Position numbers and translations under genes: made by a program. This document shows, piece by piece, positions 26,398 through 39,000 of a stretch of DNA of 64,000 nucleotides. The stretch is taken from the NCBI RefSeq assembly GCF_007827555.1, contig NZ_VISS01000013.1:33674-97673 (forward strand), read 5' to 3'. Each line of letters opens with the position of its first letter. Position 1 is the first letter of the stretch. The DNA comes from Aeribacillus composti (GTDB lineage: Bacteria > Bacillota > Bacilli > Bacillales > Aeribacillaceae). The notes under the pieces are model-generated. The model saw only the letters and a list, made by a program, of their open reading frames with translations, made no database searches and was not told where the DNA came from.

Positions 26398-26877
26398 ATG
26401 GCGGTATTTCTTTTACTGAGCTTTGTTTTGCACATCGTTTCGTTTTACTTTATCATTCTCCTTTATACACGCTATCAAAATGTAAAAAAAATAGAAGAAA
26501 AGCAGGAACAATTATTAAAAGAAGCAGAAGATTCGCTCGCGATGTTTTTATTGGAATTAAAAGAAGAAAACAAACAATTTCTTGAACAGCTCGAGCAAAA
26601 CAGCGCCAAGCCCGGTTCTTTTGATCTCGAAAAATTAGTTGCGCAGCTGGAAGACAAGGTGGAAGTGAGCACAATCCAGAAAGATGCGAGCGCGGATGCA
26701 GAGCCTATCGACAAGGATGCAGAGCTTATAGAAGAGCCTAAAGATAAAAGAAAAAATTTGCATAAACAAGTATTCCAATTATTAGAGAAAGGATATACTA
26801 TAGACGAAATCGCACAAACATTACATGTCGGCAAAACAGAAATTGAACTCGTCATGAAATTTCAACAAAACGATTGA
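26398..26877 (+). CDS. swrB: Swarming motility protein SwrB
   Basis: A 159-residue protein with an N-terminal membrane segment (residues about 2-22, VFLLLSFVLHIVSFYFIILL), a charged coiled-coil-like middle and a C-terminal helix-turn-helix-like end (LEKGYTIDEIAQTLHVGKTE). SwrB in B. subtilis promotes assembly of the basal body and export activation. Sequence conservation is low in this family, so the position between sigD and rpsB is an important part of the call. ATGAGG lies 7 bases before the ATG. Confidence 0.88.
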   Translation: MAVFLLLSFVLHIVSFYFIILLYTRYQNVKKIEEKQEQLLKEAEDSLAMFLLELKEENKQFLEQLEQNSAKPGSFDLEKLVAQLEDKVEVSTIQKDASADAEPIDKDAELIEEPKDKRKNLHKQVFQLLEKGYTIDEIAQTLHVGKTEIELVMKFQQND

Positions 26878-26887
26878 ATTCTTTCTT

Positions 26888-26916
26888 GATTGCCAAACTT
26901 CCATATGTTATATTTG
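26888..26916 (+). promoter_or_regulatory. Probable SigA promoter for rpsB
   Basis: TTGATT at 26888-26893 and TATATT at 26911-26916 are separated by exactly 17 bases, close to the SigA consensus. Transcription would begin near 26923 and leave a leader of about 100 bases before rpsB. There is no terminator between swrB and this promoter, so fla/che transcripts may also read into rpsB. Confidence 0.7.
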
Positions 26917-26923
26917 TTTTTGG

Positions 26924-26983
26924 TGCTAATACACACGTCTGTTGATTTAAGCATCGGTGCTGTTTTGTGCAGTCATGCTTAAA
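26924..26983 (+). promoter_or_regulatory. Structured rpsB leader with competing helices
   Basis: A 9-bp perfect helix can form between 26946-26954 (TTTAAGCAT) and 26975-26983 (ATGCTTAAA), with a small inner CTG/CAG stem. Part of its 5' arm (AGCATC, 26950-26955) can instead pair with GGTGCT at 26924-26929, with one G-U. The two folds exclude each other. An S2 autoregulatory or other switch role is an inference; it has no terminator T-run. Confidence 0.5.
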
Positions 26984-27026
26984 AATGAAGCGGGCGGAGG
27001 ATGAAAAACCATTAGGAGGAATGAAA

Positions 27027-27728
27027 ATGTCAGTTATTTCAATGAAACAATTATTAGAAGCTGGTGTTCATTTCGGTCATCAAACACGCCGTTGGAATCC
27101 GAAAATGAAACGCTATATTTTCACTGAACGGAACGGAATTTACATCATTGACCTTCAAAAAACAGTAAAAAAAGTTGAGGAAGCGTATCAATTTGCAAGA
27201 GAGTTAGCTGCAAATGGAGGCAACATTTTATTCGTTGGTACGAAGAAGCAGGCGCAGGAATCTGTTAAAGAAGAAGCAGAACGCGCAGGAATGTTTTACG
27301 TCAATCAGCGCTGGCTGGGAGGAACATTAACGAACTTTGCTACAATTCAAAAACGAATTGCTCGTTTAAAAGAAATTGAAAAAATGCAAGAAGACGGCAC
27401 ATTTGATGTATTGCCGAAAAAAGAAGTAGTTCGTTTGAAAAAAGAATTGGAACGCCTTGAGAAATTTTTAGGCGGCATTAAGGAAATGAAACAGCTGCCT
27501 GATGCTGTTTATATTATCGATCCTCGCAAAGAGCGCATCGCTGTATCGGAAGCTCGCAAATTAAATATTCCGATTATCGGCATCGTTGACACAAACTGCG
27601 ATCCGGATGAGATCGATTATGTAATCCCTGCAAATGATGATGCAATCCGCGCCGTCAAATTGTTAACTTCCAAAATAGCAGATGCTGTTTTAGAAGGCAA
27701 ACAAGGCGAAGAAACTACAACTGCCTAA
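27027..27728 (+). CDS. rpsB: 30S ribosomal protein S2
   Basis: 233 residues from the ATG at 27027. The start [20 protein letters not shown] and motifs such as [12 protein letters not shown] and [16 protein letters not shown] identify bacterial uS2. It assembles late on the 30S head/body junction. TAGGAGGA at 27013-27020 is spaced six bases from this ATG, whereas the ATG at 27021 touches it. Own promoter and leader precede it; a hairpin separates it from tsf. Confidence 0.98.
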   Translation: MSVISMKQLLEAGVHFGHQTRRWNPKMKRYIFTERNGIYIIDLQKTVKKVEEAYQFARELAANGGNILFVGTKKQAQESVKEEAERAGMFYVNQRWLGGTLTNFATIQKRIARLKEIEKMQEDGTFDVLPKKEVVRLKKELERLEKFLGGIKEMKQLPDAVYIIDPRKERIAVSEARKLNIPIIGIVDTNCDPDEIDYVIPANDDAIRAVKLLTSKIADAVLEGKQGEETTTA

Positions 27729-27733
27729 ATGAC

Positions 27734-27776
27734 AAAAGGTGATAAGAGGGGATTTTAGCCTTTTATCACCTTTTTT
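27734..27776 (+). terminator. Hairpin terminator/attenuator between rpsB and tsf
   Basis: A 12-bp perfect stem pairs 27734-27745 (AAAAGGTGATAA) with 27763-27774 (TTATCACCTTTT), followed by more T residues. It is positioned to cut the amount of tsf relative to rpsB message, since no promoter is seen between it and tsf at 27805. Confidence 0.85.
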
Positions 27777-27804
27777 AAGCATACGAATTGAAGGAGGAAC
27801 TTTT

Positions 27805-28686
27805 ATGGCAATTACTGCTCAAATGGTAAAAGAGCTTCGGGAAAAAACCGGTGCAGGCATGATGGACTGCAAAAAGGCATTGACTGAAACAAATGGTGAT
27901 ATGGACAAAGCAATAGATTATCTTCGTGAAAAAGGCATAGCGAAAGCTGCGAAAAAAGCTGACCGAATCGCTGCAGAAGGCTTGACATTAATCAAAACTG
28001 ACGGCAATACAGCTGTTATTTTGGAAGTGAATTCCGAAACAGACTTCGTTGCCAAAAATGATTCTTTTAAACAATTAATTGAAGATTTGGCTAAACACTT
28101 GCTGGCAAGCAAACCAGCTGATTTAAAAGACGCATTGGCTTCCAAAATGGAAAACGGTTCAACAGTGGAAGAATACATCCATGCTGCTATTGCTAAAATT
28201 GGCGAAAACATTACATTACGCCGTTTTGAAGTTGTCGAGAAAAATGATCAAGATGTCTTCGGCGCTTACTTGCACATGGGCGGACGCATTGCAGTATTAA
28301 CGGTGCTTGAAGGCACAAATGATGAATCTGCTGCAAAAGATGTAGCAATGCATATTGCAGCGGTTAATCCGCGTTATATTTCTCGTGAAGATGTTCCTCA
28401 GGCTGAAGTGGAGCACGAACGCGAAGTTCTTAAAAAACAAGCTCTTCAAGAAGGAAAACCTGCAAACATTGTAGAAAAAATGGTTGAAGGCCGCCTCGGC
28501 AAATTTTTTGAGGAAATTTGCCTTTTAGAGCAAAATTTTGTAAAAAATCCTGATCAAAAAGTACGCGATTTCGTCAAAGCACAAAACGCAAACGTAAAAG
28601 CGTTTGTTCGCTATGAAGTTGGAGAAGGAATTGAAAAGCGTCAAGAAAATTTTGCTGAAGAAGTTATGAATCAAATTAAGAAATAA
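27805..28686 (+). CDS. tsf: Translation elongation factor Ts
   Basis: 293 residues from the ATG at 27805, the B. subtilis length. The N-terminal UBA-like domain ([20 protein letters not shown]) is followed by the core with [13 protein letters not shown] and the dimerisation domain ([18 protein letters not shown]). It exchanges GDP for GTP on EF-Tu. AAGGAGGAAC is spaced well from this ATG; the open frame upstream includes the attenuator hairpin and is not coding. A terminator follows. Confidence 0.98.
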   Translation: MAITAQMVKELREKTGAGMMDCKKALTETNGDMDKAIDYLREKGIAKAAKKADRIAAEGLTLIKTDGNTAVILEVNSETDFVAKNDSFKQLIEDLAKHLLASKPADLKDALASKMENGSTVEEYIHAAIAKIGENITLRRFEVVEKNDQDVFGAYLHMGGRIAVLTVLEGTNDESAAKDVAMHIAAVNPRYISREDVPQAEVEHEREVLKKQALQEGKPANIVEKMVEGRLGKFFEEICLLEQNFVKNPDQKVRDFVKAQNANVKAFVRYEVGEGIEKRQENFAEEVMNQIKK

Positions 28687-28706
28687 AAGTCATGAAAATG
28701 TTAAGA

Positions 28707-28736
28707 AGGGAACACAAGCGAGTGTTCCCTCTTTTT
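28707..28736 (+). terminator. Terminator after tsf
   Basis: AGGGAACAC at 28707-28715 pairs perfectly with GTGTTCCCT at 28722-28730, followed by CTTTTTG. It ends the rpsB-tsf unit before pyrH. I do not see a convincing promoter between it and pyrH. Confidence 0.88.
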
Positions 28737-28795
28737 GAAAACCCTTTGTTTCAACTTTTCTATATATAGCGTCAAGAAATAGCTTGGAGGTTAAT

Positions 28796-29518
28796 ATGAG
28801 TACGCCAAAATATCATCGTATCGTGCTGAAATTAAGTGGAGAGGCGCTTGCTGGAGCTCAAGGCTTTGGAATTAATCCTTCCGTCATACAGTCAATTGCC
28901 AGACAAGTAAAGGAAATTGCTGAAATGGGTGTAGAAGTCGCAGTAGTTGTTGGCGGCGGAAACATTTGGAGAGGCAAAATCGGCAGCGAGATGGGGATGG
29001 ATCGGGCAACAGCAGACTATATGGGAATGCTGGCGACTGTTATGAATTCTTTAGCTTTACAAGATAGTTTGGAAGGACTCGGCATTCCTACCCGAGTGCA
29101 AACTTCAATTGAAATGCGACAAGTCGCAGAACCGTACATAAGAAGAAAAGCCATTCGCCATTTGGAGAAGAAAAGGGTAGTCATTTTCGCAGCAGGAACA
29201 GGAAATCCTTATTTCTCAACAGACACAACGGCTGCGTTAAGAGCCGCTGAAATCGAAGCAGATGTCATTTTAATGGCGAAAAATAATGTAGATGGTGTAT
29301 ATAGCGCAGATCCAAAAAAGGATGCCTCAGCGGTAAAATATGATGAGTTATCTTATTTAGATTTATTAAAAGACGGGTTGGCTGTCATGGATTCAACAGC
29401 TTCTTCATTATGCATGGACAATAATATTCCTTTAATTGTTTTCTCGATTATGGAAGAAGGCAACATTAAACGTGCTGTTTTAGGAGAAAATATTGGAACA
29501 ATTGTAAGGGGGAAATAA
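28796..29518 (+). CDS. pyrH: UMP kinase
   Basis: 240 residues from the ATG at 28796, preceded by TTGGAGG. Amino-acid-kinase fold motifs: [16 protein letters not shown] near the N-terminus, [20 protein letters not shown], and [20 protein letters not shown]. It phosphorylates UMP to UDP for pyrimidine nucleotides; the bacterial enzyme is hexameric and allosterically controlled by GTP and UTP. frr follows after two bases. Confidence 0.98.
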   Translation: MSTPKYHRIVLKLSGEALAGAQGFGINPSVIQSIARQVKEIAEMGVEVAVVVGGGNIWRGKIGSEMGMDRATADYMGMLATVMNSLALQDSLEGLGIPTRVQTSIEMRQVAEPYIRRKAIRHLEKKRVVIFAAGTGNPYFSTDTTAALRAAEIEADVILMAKNNVDGVYSADPKKDASAVKYDELSYLDLLKDGLAVMDSTASSLCMDNNIPLIVFSIMEEGNIKRAVLGENIGTIVRGK

Positions 29519-29520
29519 AC

Positions 29521-30078
29521 ATGTCTAAACAAGTTCTTTCACAAGCGAAAGAAAAAATGGAAAAAGCTTTATCAGCTTTCAAACGTGAATTAGCAGGTGT
29601 TCGTGCAGGCCGGGCAAACGCGTCTTTGCTTGATAAAATTCAGGTCGACTATTACGGAGTTCCAACTCCTGTAAATCAATTGGCATCGATTTCCACGCCA
29701 GAAGCACGTTTGCTTGTTGTTCAGCCTTATGACAAATCGACAATCGGTGAGGTTGAAAAAGCGATTTTAAAATCTGATCTTGGATTAACGCCGACATCGG
29801 ACGGATCCGTCATCCGCATTGCCATTCCTCCATTGACGGAAGAGCGAAGAAAAGAACTGACAAAAGTAGTTCGCAAATATTCAGAGGATGCAAAAGTCGC
29901 TGTGCGAAACATTCGCAGAGATGCAAATGATGAATTAAAAAAATTAGAAAAAGCGGGCGACATTACAGAAGATGAACTGCGCGGTTTTCAAGATGATGTA
30001 CAAAAACTGACGGACGAATACATTAAAAAAATTGATTCCGCAACAAAAGAAAAAGAAAAAGAAATCATGGAAGTTTAA
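29521..30078 (+). CDS. frr: Ribosome recycling factor
   Basis: 185 residues with the RRF signatures ([37 protein letters not shown] and the C-terminal [20 protein letters not shown]). It splits post-termination ribosomes with EF-G. AGGGGGAAATAAAC precedes the ATG, two bases after pyrH. A terminator follows. Confidence 0.98.
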   Translation: MSKQVLSQAKEKMEKALSAFKRELAGVRAGRANASLLDKIQVDYYGVPTPVNQLASISTPEARLLVVQPYDKSTIGEVEKAILKSDLGLTPTSDGSVIRIAIPPLTEERRKELTKVVRKYSEDAKVAVRNIRRDANDELKKLEKAGDITEDELRGFQDDVQKLTDEYIKKIDSATKEKEKEIMEV

Positions 30079-30107
30079 ACAAAATGAATGTACAATAGAA
30101 ATGTGCT

Positions 30108-30139
30108 AAAAACCCTCTTTTCTCACAGGGGGTTTTTTT
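30108..30139 (+). terminator. Terminator after frr
   Basis: AAAAACCC at 30108-30115 can pair with GGGTTTTT at 30130-30137, followed by further T residues. It lies between frr and uppS. Confidence 0.75.
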
Positions 30140-30196
30140 GTTCAAGAGGATTTGCTACATTTTTTAATGTCATATTATTCTCGGTGGAGGATTCTT

Positions 30197-30970
30197 ATGT
30201 TTAATTTTCCTTATAAAAAAAAGAGCAGCAAAGGTTCCAAAAACTTGGTGGCGAAAGAAAACATTTTAGTAAATGAAATACCGGAACATGTGGCCATCAT
30301 CATGGACGGAAACGGAAGATGGGCGAAAAAAAGATCGCTGCCTAGGATGGCCGGCCATCGGGAAGGAATGAAAGTAGTTAAAAAAATTACGAAATTAGCG
30401 AGCGATATCGGCATCAAAGTTTTGACCTTATATGCGTTTTCAACAGAAAATTGGAAAAGGCCAAAAGATGAGGTTAATTATTTAATGCGCCTTCCGGTCG
30501 AATTTTTATCGACTTTTTTGCCGGAATTAATACAGGAAAACGTGCAAGTTCGGGTTATCGGCGATCAATCTATGCTCCCCGATTATACGGTAAATGCTGT
30601 GAAGAAAGCTGTGAATGAAACGAAGCAAAACACCGGGCTGATTTTAAATTTTGCGTTGAACTATGGCAGCAGAACAGAAATTGTTGAAGCAGTAAAAAAA
30701 ATATTAAGAGACCGCGAAGATGGAAAACTACATATAGATGACATAGATGAACAATTGTTTTCCAACTATTTAATGACGAAAAAGCTCAAAGATCCTGACC
30801 TGTTAATTCGGACAAGCGGAGAAATTCGGCTAAGCAACTTTATGCTCTGGCAGCTGGCTTATACTGAATTTTGGTTTACGGATGTGCTCTGGCCGGATTT
30901 TAATGAACACCATTTTTTGGAGGCAATCCGCGAATATCAGCAGAGAATCCGCAGATTCGGCGGCGTATAG
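30197..30970 (+). CDS. uppS: Undecaprenyl diphosphate synthase (cis-prenyltransferase)
   Basis: 257 residues from the ATG at 30197, preceded by GGTGGAGG. Family motifs: IIMDGNGRWAKKRSLPRMAG (catalytic Asp and the diphosphate-binding region), TLYAFSTENWKRP, RTSGEIRLSNFMLWQ and FTDVLWPDF. It extends farnesyl-PP to the C55 carrier lipid for cell wall synthesis at the membrane face. cdsA and dxr follow, giving a lipid/isoprenoid group. The open frame further upstream lacks family similarity and is not used. Confidence 0.97.
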   Translation: MFNFPYKKKSSKGSKNLVAKENILVNEIPEHVAIIMDGNGRWAKKRSLPRMAGHREGMKVVKKITKLASDIGIKVLTLYAFSTENWKRPKDEVNYLMRLPVEFLSTFLPELIQENVQVRVIGDQSMLPDYTVNAVKKAVNETKQNTGLILNFALNYGSRTEIVEAVKKILRDREDGKLHIDDIDEQLFSNYLMTKKLKDPDLLIRTSGEIRLSNFMLWQLAYTEFWFTDVLWPDFNEHHFLEAIREYQQRIRRFGGV

Positions 30971-30985
30971 AAGGAGCTAAAAAAA

Positions 30986-31798
30986 ATGAAAACACGAATC
31001 ATTACAGCAATTTGTGCTTTAGCCTTATTTGTACCAATTGTCATTATTGGCGGACTTCCGCTGACAATTGCTATTTATGTGCTCGCATCAGTTGGATTGT
31101 TTGAATTATTTAGAATGAAACGATTTCATTTATTTTCATTTCCAGTTTTGTTCAGCTTTATCCTTTTATGGATTTTAATTTTCCCAAACCGTTATATTGA
31201 TTTGCTTCATCAAATACATATAAGTAAAACTGGCTTTCTTTTTTTTGGCGCGATCCTGTTATTGATCTATACAGTGTTTTCAAAAAACCAATTTTCTTTT
31301 GATGACGTTGGATTTGCGCTCATTGCGATCATATATGTGGGAGTCGGATTTTATTTTTTTATTGAAATGAGAGTGTTAGGTCTAGACAAGCTTTTGTTTG
31401 CTCTGCTAACGATTTGGGCGACTGATTCAGGCGCTTACTTTATCGGCCGAGCCTTCGGAAAGAAAAAACTATCAGCTGAAATTAGCCCTAATAAAACAGT
31501 CGAAGGATTTTTCGGAGGGATTTTCTCGGCAATTTTGGTTGGATTAATTTTCCACTATTTTGCAAATTTTTTACCGACATATGTTCAAACCGTTTTTGTG
31601 TCCGTCATTGTTTCTATTGTTGGACAAATGGGGGATTTAGTACAGTCCGCTTTTAAACGCCATTACGGCACAAAGGATTCCGGAACGATTTTTCCAGGCC
31701 ACGGGGGAGTTCTTGACCGTTTTGACAGCTTGATTTTTATTATGCCGATTTTATATTTCTTCATCCAATTGATCAGTAGACAAGGGGTGACAATGTGA
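30986..31798 (+). CDS. cdsA: Phosphatidate cytidylyltransferase
   Basis: A 270-residue membrane protein with several hydrophobic segments and the CDS signature near the C-terminus: [20 protein letters not shown] followed by GVLDRFDSL. It makes CDP-diacylglycerol from phosphatidate and CTP for phospholipid synthesis. GAAGGAGC precedes the ATG. Overlaps the dxr start by four bases. Confidence 0.97.
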   Translation: MKTRIITAICALALFVPIVIIGGLPLTIAIYVLASVGLFELFRMKRFHLFSFPVLFSFILLWILIFPNRYIDLLHQIHISKTGFLFFGAILLLIYTVFSKNQFSFDDVGFALIAIIYVGVGFYFFIEMRVLGLDKLLFALLTIWATDSGAYFIGRAFGKKKLSAEISPNKTVEGFFGGIFSAILVGLIFHYFANFLPTYVQTVFVSVIVSIVGQMGDLVQSAFKRHYGTKDSGTIFPGHGGVLDRFDSLIFIMPILYFFIQLISRQGVTM

Positions 31799-32943
31799 AA
31801 AAAATTATTTTGCTGGGTGCGACAGGATCTATTGGGCAGCAAACTCTCGATGTGATTCGAGCAAATCCGGATTCATTCAGGCTAGTTGCGATGTCATTTG
31901 GAGAAAATATCGAACTTGGATTGAAGGCTGTTCATGAATTTAAACCAGAGCTTGTTGCTGTCAAAAATCGTGAAATTTATGATCAAATTCGTTTGAACAT
32001 CCCTTCTAACTGTCAGCTTACATACGGACATGACGGGCTGTGTGAAACGGCTGCTTATCATAAAGGCGAGATAGTAGTGAATGCGGTCATTGGGAGCGTC
32101 GGGCTTATTCCAACACTAAAAGCGATCGAAGCGAAAAAAACGGTCGCTTTAGCGAATAAGGAAACACTTGTTACAGCTGGACAAATTGTGACCGACTATG
32201 CTCGAAAACACAATGTGCAAATTCTTCCTGTGGACAGTGAACATTCCGCGATTTTCCAATGCTTGAACAGGGAAAAAAAGGAAAGCGTCGAACGGCTTAT
32301 TTTAACGGCTTCAGGAGGAAGCTTTCGGGATAAATCGCGAAATGAATTAAAGCATGTTACAGTTAAGGAAGCGTTAAACCATCCGAACTGGTCAATGGGC
32401 GCAAAAATAACGATCGATTCTGCGACGATGATGAACAAAGGGCTTGAAGTCATTGAAGCACATTGGCTCTTTTCTGTTTCATACGACCAAATTGATGTGC
32501 TGCTGCATAAAGAAAGTGTCATTCACTCGATGGTCGAATTTCATGATGGCAGCATCATAGCGCAGCTTGGAACTCCTGATATGAAAATACCGATTCAATA
32601 TGCGCTTACATATCCAAATAGAATTCCTTCTTATGAAAGCGAAAGATTGGATTTAACAAAATATGGACAGCTTCATTTTGAAAAAATTGATTTTGATCGA
32701 TACCGTTGCTTAAAATTTGCTTTTGATTCGGGTAAAATAGGAGGTACAATGCCTGCTGTTTTAAACGCAGCGAACGAAGTGGCAGTCAATGCTTTTTTGG
32801 AAGATAAAATTCCGTTTTTAAAGATAGAAGAACTTGTGGAAAGGGCATTAGAAGAACATGCTCCGCTTTTCAATCCGACCTTGGAGGATATACAAGAAGC
32901 GGATGGAAGGACAAGACAGTTTGTTCAATCTTTAATTAATTAG
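31795..32943 (+). CDS. dxr: 1-deoxy-D-xylulose 5-phosphate reductoisomerase
   Basis: 382 residues with a GTG start overlapping the cdsA stop. N-terminal NADPH-binding loop [16 protein letters not shown], the metal/substrate motifs [14 protein letters not shown] and [10 protein letters not shown], and the [14 protein letters not shown] region. It makes 2-C-methyl-erythritol 4-phosphate in the MEP isoprenoid pathway, which supplies precursors for UppS upstream. Normal length. Confidence 0.97.
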   Translation: MKKIILLGATGSIGQQTLDVIRANPDSFRLVAMSFGENIELGLKAVHEFKPELVAVKNREIYDQIRLNIPSNCQLTYGHDGLCETAAYHKGEIVVNAVIGSVGLIPTLKAIEAKKTVALANKETLVTAGQIVTDYARKHNVQILPVDSEHSAIFQCLNREKKESVERLILTASGGSFRDKSRNELKHVTVKEALNHPNWSMGAKITIDSATMMNKGLEVIEAHWLFSVSYDQIDVLLHKESVIHSMVEFHDGSIIAQLGTPDMKIPIQYALTYPNRIPSYESERLDLTKYGQLHFEKIDFDRYRCLKFAFDSGKIGGTMPAVLNAANEVAVNAFLEDKIPFLKIEELVERALEEHAPLFNPTLEDIQEADGRTRQFVQSLIN

Positions 32944-32957
32944 AGGTGGTAAAATAA

Positions 32958-34217
32958 GTGAACACGGTGATCGCATTTGTCGTTATTTTTGGCGTATTGG
33001 TGTTTTTCCACGAATTAGGGCACTTAGTTATGGCGAAAAGGGCAGGCATTTTATGCCGTGAATTTGCAATCGGCTTCGGGCCGAAAATTTTGTCGTTTAA
33101 ACGAAAAGAAACGGTCTATACGATCAGGCTTTTGCCTATCGGCGGCTTCGTGCGCATGGCGGGGGAAGACCCGGAGATGATTGAGGTCAAACCTGGCTAT
33201 CAGGTTGGACTATTGTTTAATCAGAAAGGACAAGTTGAAAAAATTATTTTAAACAGAAAAGAAAAGTATCCTAATGCAAAAGTGATTGAAGTTGAACAAG
33301 CAGATTTGGAACATGGAATGTTTATCACAGGCTATGAAGATGGAGAAGACAGCGGTCTAAAAAGGTTTGAAGTAAGCGAAACATCCTTTTATGTAGTTGA
33401 CGGTGAAGAAATTCAAATTGCACCTTATAACAGGCAATTTGCTTCAAAAACGCTCGTTCAAAGAACGCTCGCCATTGCTGCCGGACCTTTTATGAATTTT
33501 CTATTAGGGTTTTTAGTTTTGTTTTACCTCGGCTTAAGCCAAGGAGTGCCCGTGAATGAACCGGTTTTAGGAGAAATCGTCCCTGACAGCGCGGCTGAAC
33601 AAGCAGGATTACGGGAAGGCGATGTTGTAAAAGAAATAGAAGGAACGCCGATGAATTCGTGGAAAGATGTCGTTGAAATGATCAGAGCAAATCCGGAGAA
33701 TGAGCTTCTTTTTTCAATTGAACGTTCCGGAGAAGAATTGGAAATGACGGTAACGCCGGATTCTGTGAAATCCGAAAACAAAACGATCGGCCAAATAGGA
33801 GTTTATTCCCCGGTTGAAAAAACATTTTTCGGTTCTTTGAAATATGGCTTAGTTGAGACCTATACATGGTCGAAAGAAATAATATTTGCGGTTGGGAAGC
33901 TGATAACCGGACAATTTTCAATTGATATGCTCTCTGGACCTGTCGGCATATATGATATGACAGGAAAAGTTGCAGAAACAGGCTTGACAAGCCTATTGAG
34001 CTGGACGGCTCTCTTAAGCATTAACCTTGGCATTATGAACTTGCTTCCAATTCCAGCTCTAGATGGAGGACGCTTATTGTTTTTTGCCATTGAAGCGGTC
34101 CGGGGAAAACCGATTGATCGACAAAAAGAAGGGATCGTCCACTTTATCGGATTTGCACTTCTAATGCTGTTAATGCTCGTTGTGACATGGAATGACATCC
34201 AAAAGTTTTTCCTTTAA
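32958..34217 (+). CDS. rasP: Site-2 intramembrane metalloprotease RasP (RseP)
   Basis: 419 residues, GTG start after AGAGGTGG. The first membrane segment carries the zinc motif FFHELGHLVMAKRAG (HExxH). A PDZ domain lies at about 190-265 (LGEIVPDSAAEQAGLREGDV) and the third ligand motif NLLPIPALDGGRLLFF lies near the C-terminus. It cleaves RsiW and cell-division/signal-peptide remnants within the membrane. Follows dxr by 14 bases. Confidence 0.97.
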   Translation: MNTVIAFVVIFGVLVFFHELGHLVMAKRAGILCREFAIGFGPKILSFKRKETVYTIRLLPIGGFVRMAGEDPEMIEVKPGYQVGLLFNQKGQVEKIILNRKEKYPNAKVIEVEQADLEHGMFITGYEDGEDSGLKRFEVSETSFYVVDGEEIQIAPYNRQFASKTLVQRTLAIAAGPFMNFLLGFLVLFYLGLSQGVPVNEPVLGEIVPDSAAEQAGLREGDVVKEIEGTPMNSWKDVVEMIRANPENELLFSIERSGEELEMTVTPDSVKSENKTIGQIGVYSPVEKTFFGSLKYGLVETYTWSKEIIFAVGKLITGQFSIDMLSGPVGIYDMTGKVAETGLTSLLSWTALLSINLGIMNLLPIPALDGGRLLFFAIEAVRGKPIDRQKEGIVHFIGFALLMLLMLVVTWNDIQKFFL

Positions 34218-34252
34218 AAAATAATATAGAAATCAAATTCGAGGTGCTTTAA

Positions 34253-35953
<1,701 letters not shown>

Positions 35954-35994
35954 TGAAGCTGGATGCCGTAGATGAAGCTGGCATAGGTGAAGAG

Positions 35995-36053
35995 TAGGGG
36001 GTCTTGCCTTTATGATAATTTGTCAAACGGGTCAAGCCCCCTATTAACTTTTT
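35995..36053 (+). terminator. Probable terminator after proS
   Basis: TAGGGGG (35995-36001) pairs with CCCCCTA (36037-36043), extended by CTTG (36003-36006) with CAAG (36033-36036). A T-rich stretch with five Ts follows. The loop is long (about 26 bases). Confidence 0.55.
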
Positions 36054-36071
36054 GGGAAAGAGGGGAAACCA

Positions 36072-39000
36072 ATGGATGATAAAGACTTGCAGCAGCAAAA
36101 AGAACGGTTTCAGATTTTGTTGAAACAGCTTGAAATGACGGATGATCAAATCTACCCTTATTTCCAAAACGGAGCGATCTTAAAATTAACAGTTCATAAA
36201 AAATCTAAATTATGGGATTTCTCTTTTCGGCTTGAAAACATTCTTCCATTTCGTATCCTGCAATTGTTTGATAGAAGATTGAACAAAACATTTTCTCATT
36301 TAGCCAATGTTACGTTTCACATTACAACTGTGAAACAAGAATATGATGAACAGCTCGTTCAAGACTACTGGGAGTTTTGCCTCCAAGAAATGGAGGGGGT
36401 TTCTCCGCCGATATTATCACTGTTAAAAGAACAAATGCCGAAGCTGGAAAAGCAAAAATTAATGATTCGCACGAGAAATGAGACGGAAAATGAAACGATC
36501 AAGAAAAAATACGGCCCCATCATCCAGCAGGCGTACGAGAAGTACGGCTTTCCAAAGCTGACTATCGACACGGTGATCGATGCATCTAACGAAGAATGGG
36601 AAAAATTTTTGGAGCAGAAGCAAAAAGAAGACGAAGAGCGGATTTTACAAGCAATGATGGAAATGAAGCAAAATGGAAAGGAAAATCAAACTCAGGAGCC
36701 TAAAAAGCAGGAAGGTCCTCTTATTATCGGATACAAAATAAAAGATGACGAAGAAATTCGCACTCTTGATAACATTTTTGATGAAGAGCGGAGAGTCGTC
36801 ATTCAAGGATATGTTTTTGAGGCGGAAACAAAGGAATTAAAAAGCGGAAGAACGTTATGCACGTTTAAAATTACCGATTATACCAATTCCATTTTAGTCA
36901 AAATGTTCGGCCGCGATAAAGAAGATAATGCATTGCTTGCATCGATCAAAAAAGGAATGTGGCTGAAAGTTCGCGGAAGCATTCAAAACGATACATTTGT
37001 TCGTGATCTTGTCATGATTGCCAATGACATTAATGAAATCAACCCGAAAAAACGGCTCGATACCGCACCTGAAGGAGAGAAAAGGGTGGAATTGCACCTT
37101 CATTCGCAGATGAGCCAAATGGATGCCGTCACATCGATCACAGATCTTGTTGAACAAGCTAAAATGTGGGGCCATGAAGCGATTGCATTGACAGATCACG
37201 CAGTTGTCCAATCTTTTCCAGAGGCATATGCTGCAAGCAAAAAGTTTGGCGTTAAAATGATTTACGGTCTTGAAGCAAATATTGTTGATGACGGTGTACC
37301 GATTGCTTATAACGAATCGCACAGACTTTTAAGCGAAGATACCTTTGTTGTGTTTGACGTTGAAACAACAGGGCTTTCGGCTGTATACGACACGATCATT
37401 GAACTTGCAGCGGTGAAAATAAAAAACGGGGAAATTATCGACCGATTTGAATCGTTTGCCAACCCTCACCATCCGCTTTCAGCAACAACGATAGAACTGA
37501 CGGGAATTACCGATGATATGGTTCAAAATGCTCCCAACGTCGATGAAGTATTGTACAAATTTAAAGAATGGGCAGCCGACAGCATTTTAGTTGCCCACAA
37601 TGCAAGCTTTGACATGGGCTTTATTAATGCAGGCTACAAAAAATATTTGCAGGTTAAAAAGGCGGACAACCCTGTCATTGATACTCTTGAACTTGCAAGA
37701 TATTTATATCCTAATTTAAAAAACCACCGCCTGAATACATTGTGCAAAAAGTTTGATATAGAGCTTGTACAGCATCATAGAGCCATTTATGATGCGGAAG
37801 CAACCGGCTATTTGCTTGTAAAATTGCTGCAAGAGGTAAATGAACGAGGAATTCTTTATCATGATGAGCTGAATGAGCGGACTGGGGATTCAAAAGCGTA
37901 TGAGCGGGCAAGACCGTTTCACGCGACGCTTCTTGTGCAAAATGAAACAGGGCTGAAAAATTTATTTAAGCTTGTATCTCTTTCCCATGTTCAATATTTT
38001 TATCGCGTTCCGCGCATTCCCCGTTCTGTATTGTTAAAGCATAGGGAAGGCATTTTAATTGGTTCAGGCTGCGACAAGGGAGAAATTTTCGAAGCAATGA
38101 TGCAAAAAGGTCCAGAAGAAGTTGAAGAGATGGCTTCATTTTATGATTTTCTCGAAGTGCATCCGCCGGAAGTATATTACCCTCTAATTGAGACGGAGCA
38201 GGTTCGAAATGAACAAGCGATCAAAGAAATCATTGCAAACATAGTCAAACTAGGGGAAAAGCTGTCGATTCCGGTTGTGGCAACAGGCAATGTCCATTAT
38301 TTAAACAAGGAAGATAAAATTTACCGGAAAATCTTAATTTCTTCGCAAGGGGGAGCGAATCCTTTAAACCGCCATACATTGCCTGATGTGCATTTCCGTA
38401 CAACAAATGAAATGCTGGATGCTTTTCGTTTTTTAGGCGATGAAAAAGCGAAAGAAATTGTTGTGACAAACAGCCAGTACATCGCCTCTCTCATAGGTGA
38501 TGTAAAACCGATTAAAGATGATCTGTATACACCGAAAATAGACGGTGCCGAAGAAGAAATTCGGGAAATGAGCTACAATCGTGCCAAAGAAATATACGGA
38601 GACCCATTGCCGGAAATCGTTCAAGCAAGGCTTGAAAAAGAGTTGAAAAGCATTATCGGCCACGGATTTGCCGTCATTTATTTGATATCTCACAAACTAG
38701 TAAAAAAATCTTTGGATGACGGGTACTTGGTCGGTTCAAGGGGATCAGTCGGCTCATCCTTTGTTGCCACGATGACGGAAATTACTGAGGTGAACCCTCT
38801 TCCGCCTCATTACGTTTGTCCAAAATGCAAGCATTCCGAATTTTTCAATGACGGCTCTGTAGGATCCGGATACGATCTTCCTGATAAAAATTGTCCGCAA
38901 TGCGGAGCGCCATATAAAAAGGACGGGCATGACATACCGTTTGAAACGTTTCTAGGATTTAAAGGAGACAAGGTGCCTGATATTGATTTGAATTTTTCAG

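Noticed and set aside
34218..34252. Possible T-box leader for proS
   Set aside because: The gap is 35 bases, with no room for specifier and antiterminator stems.
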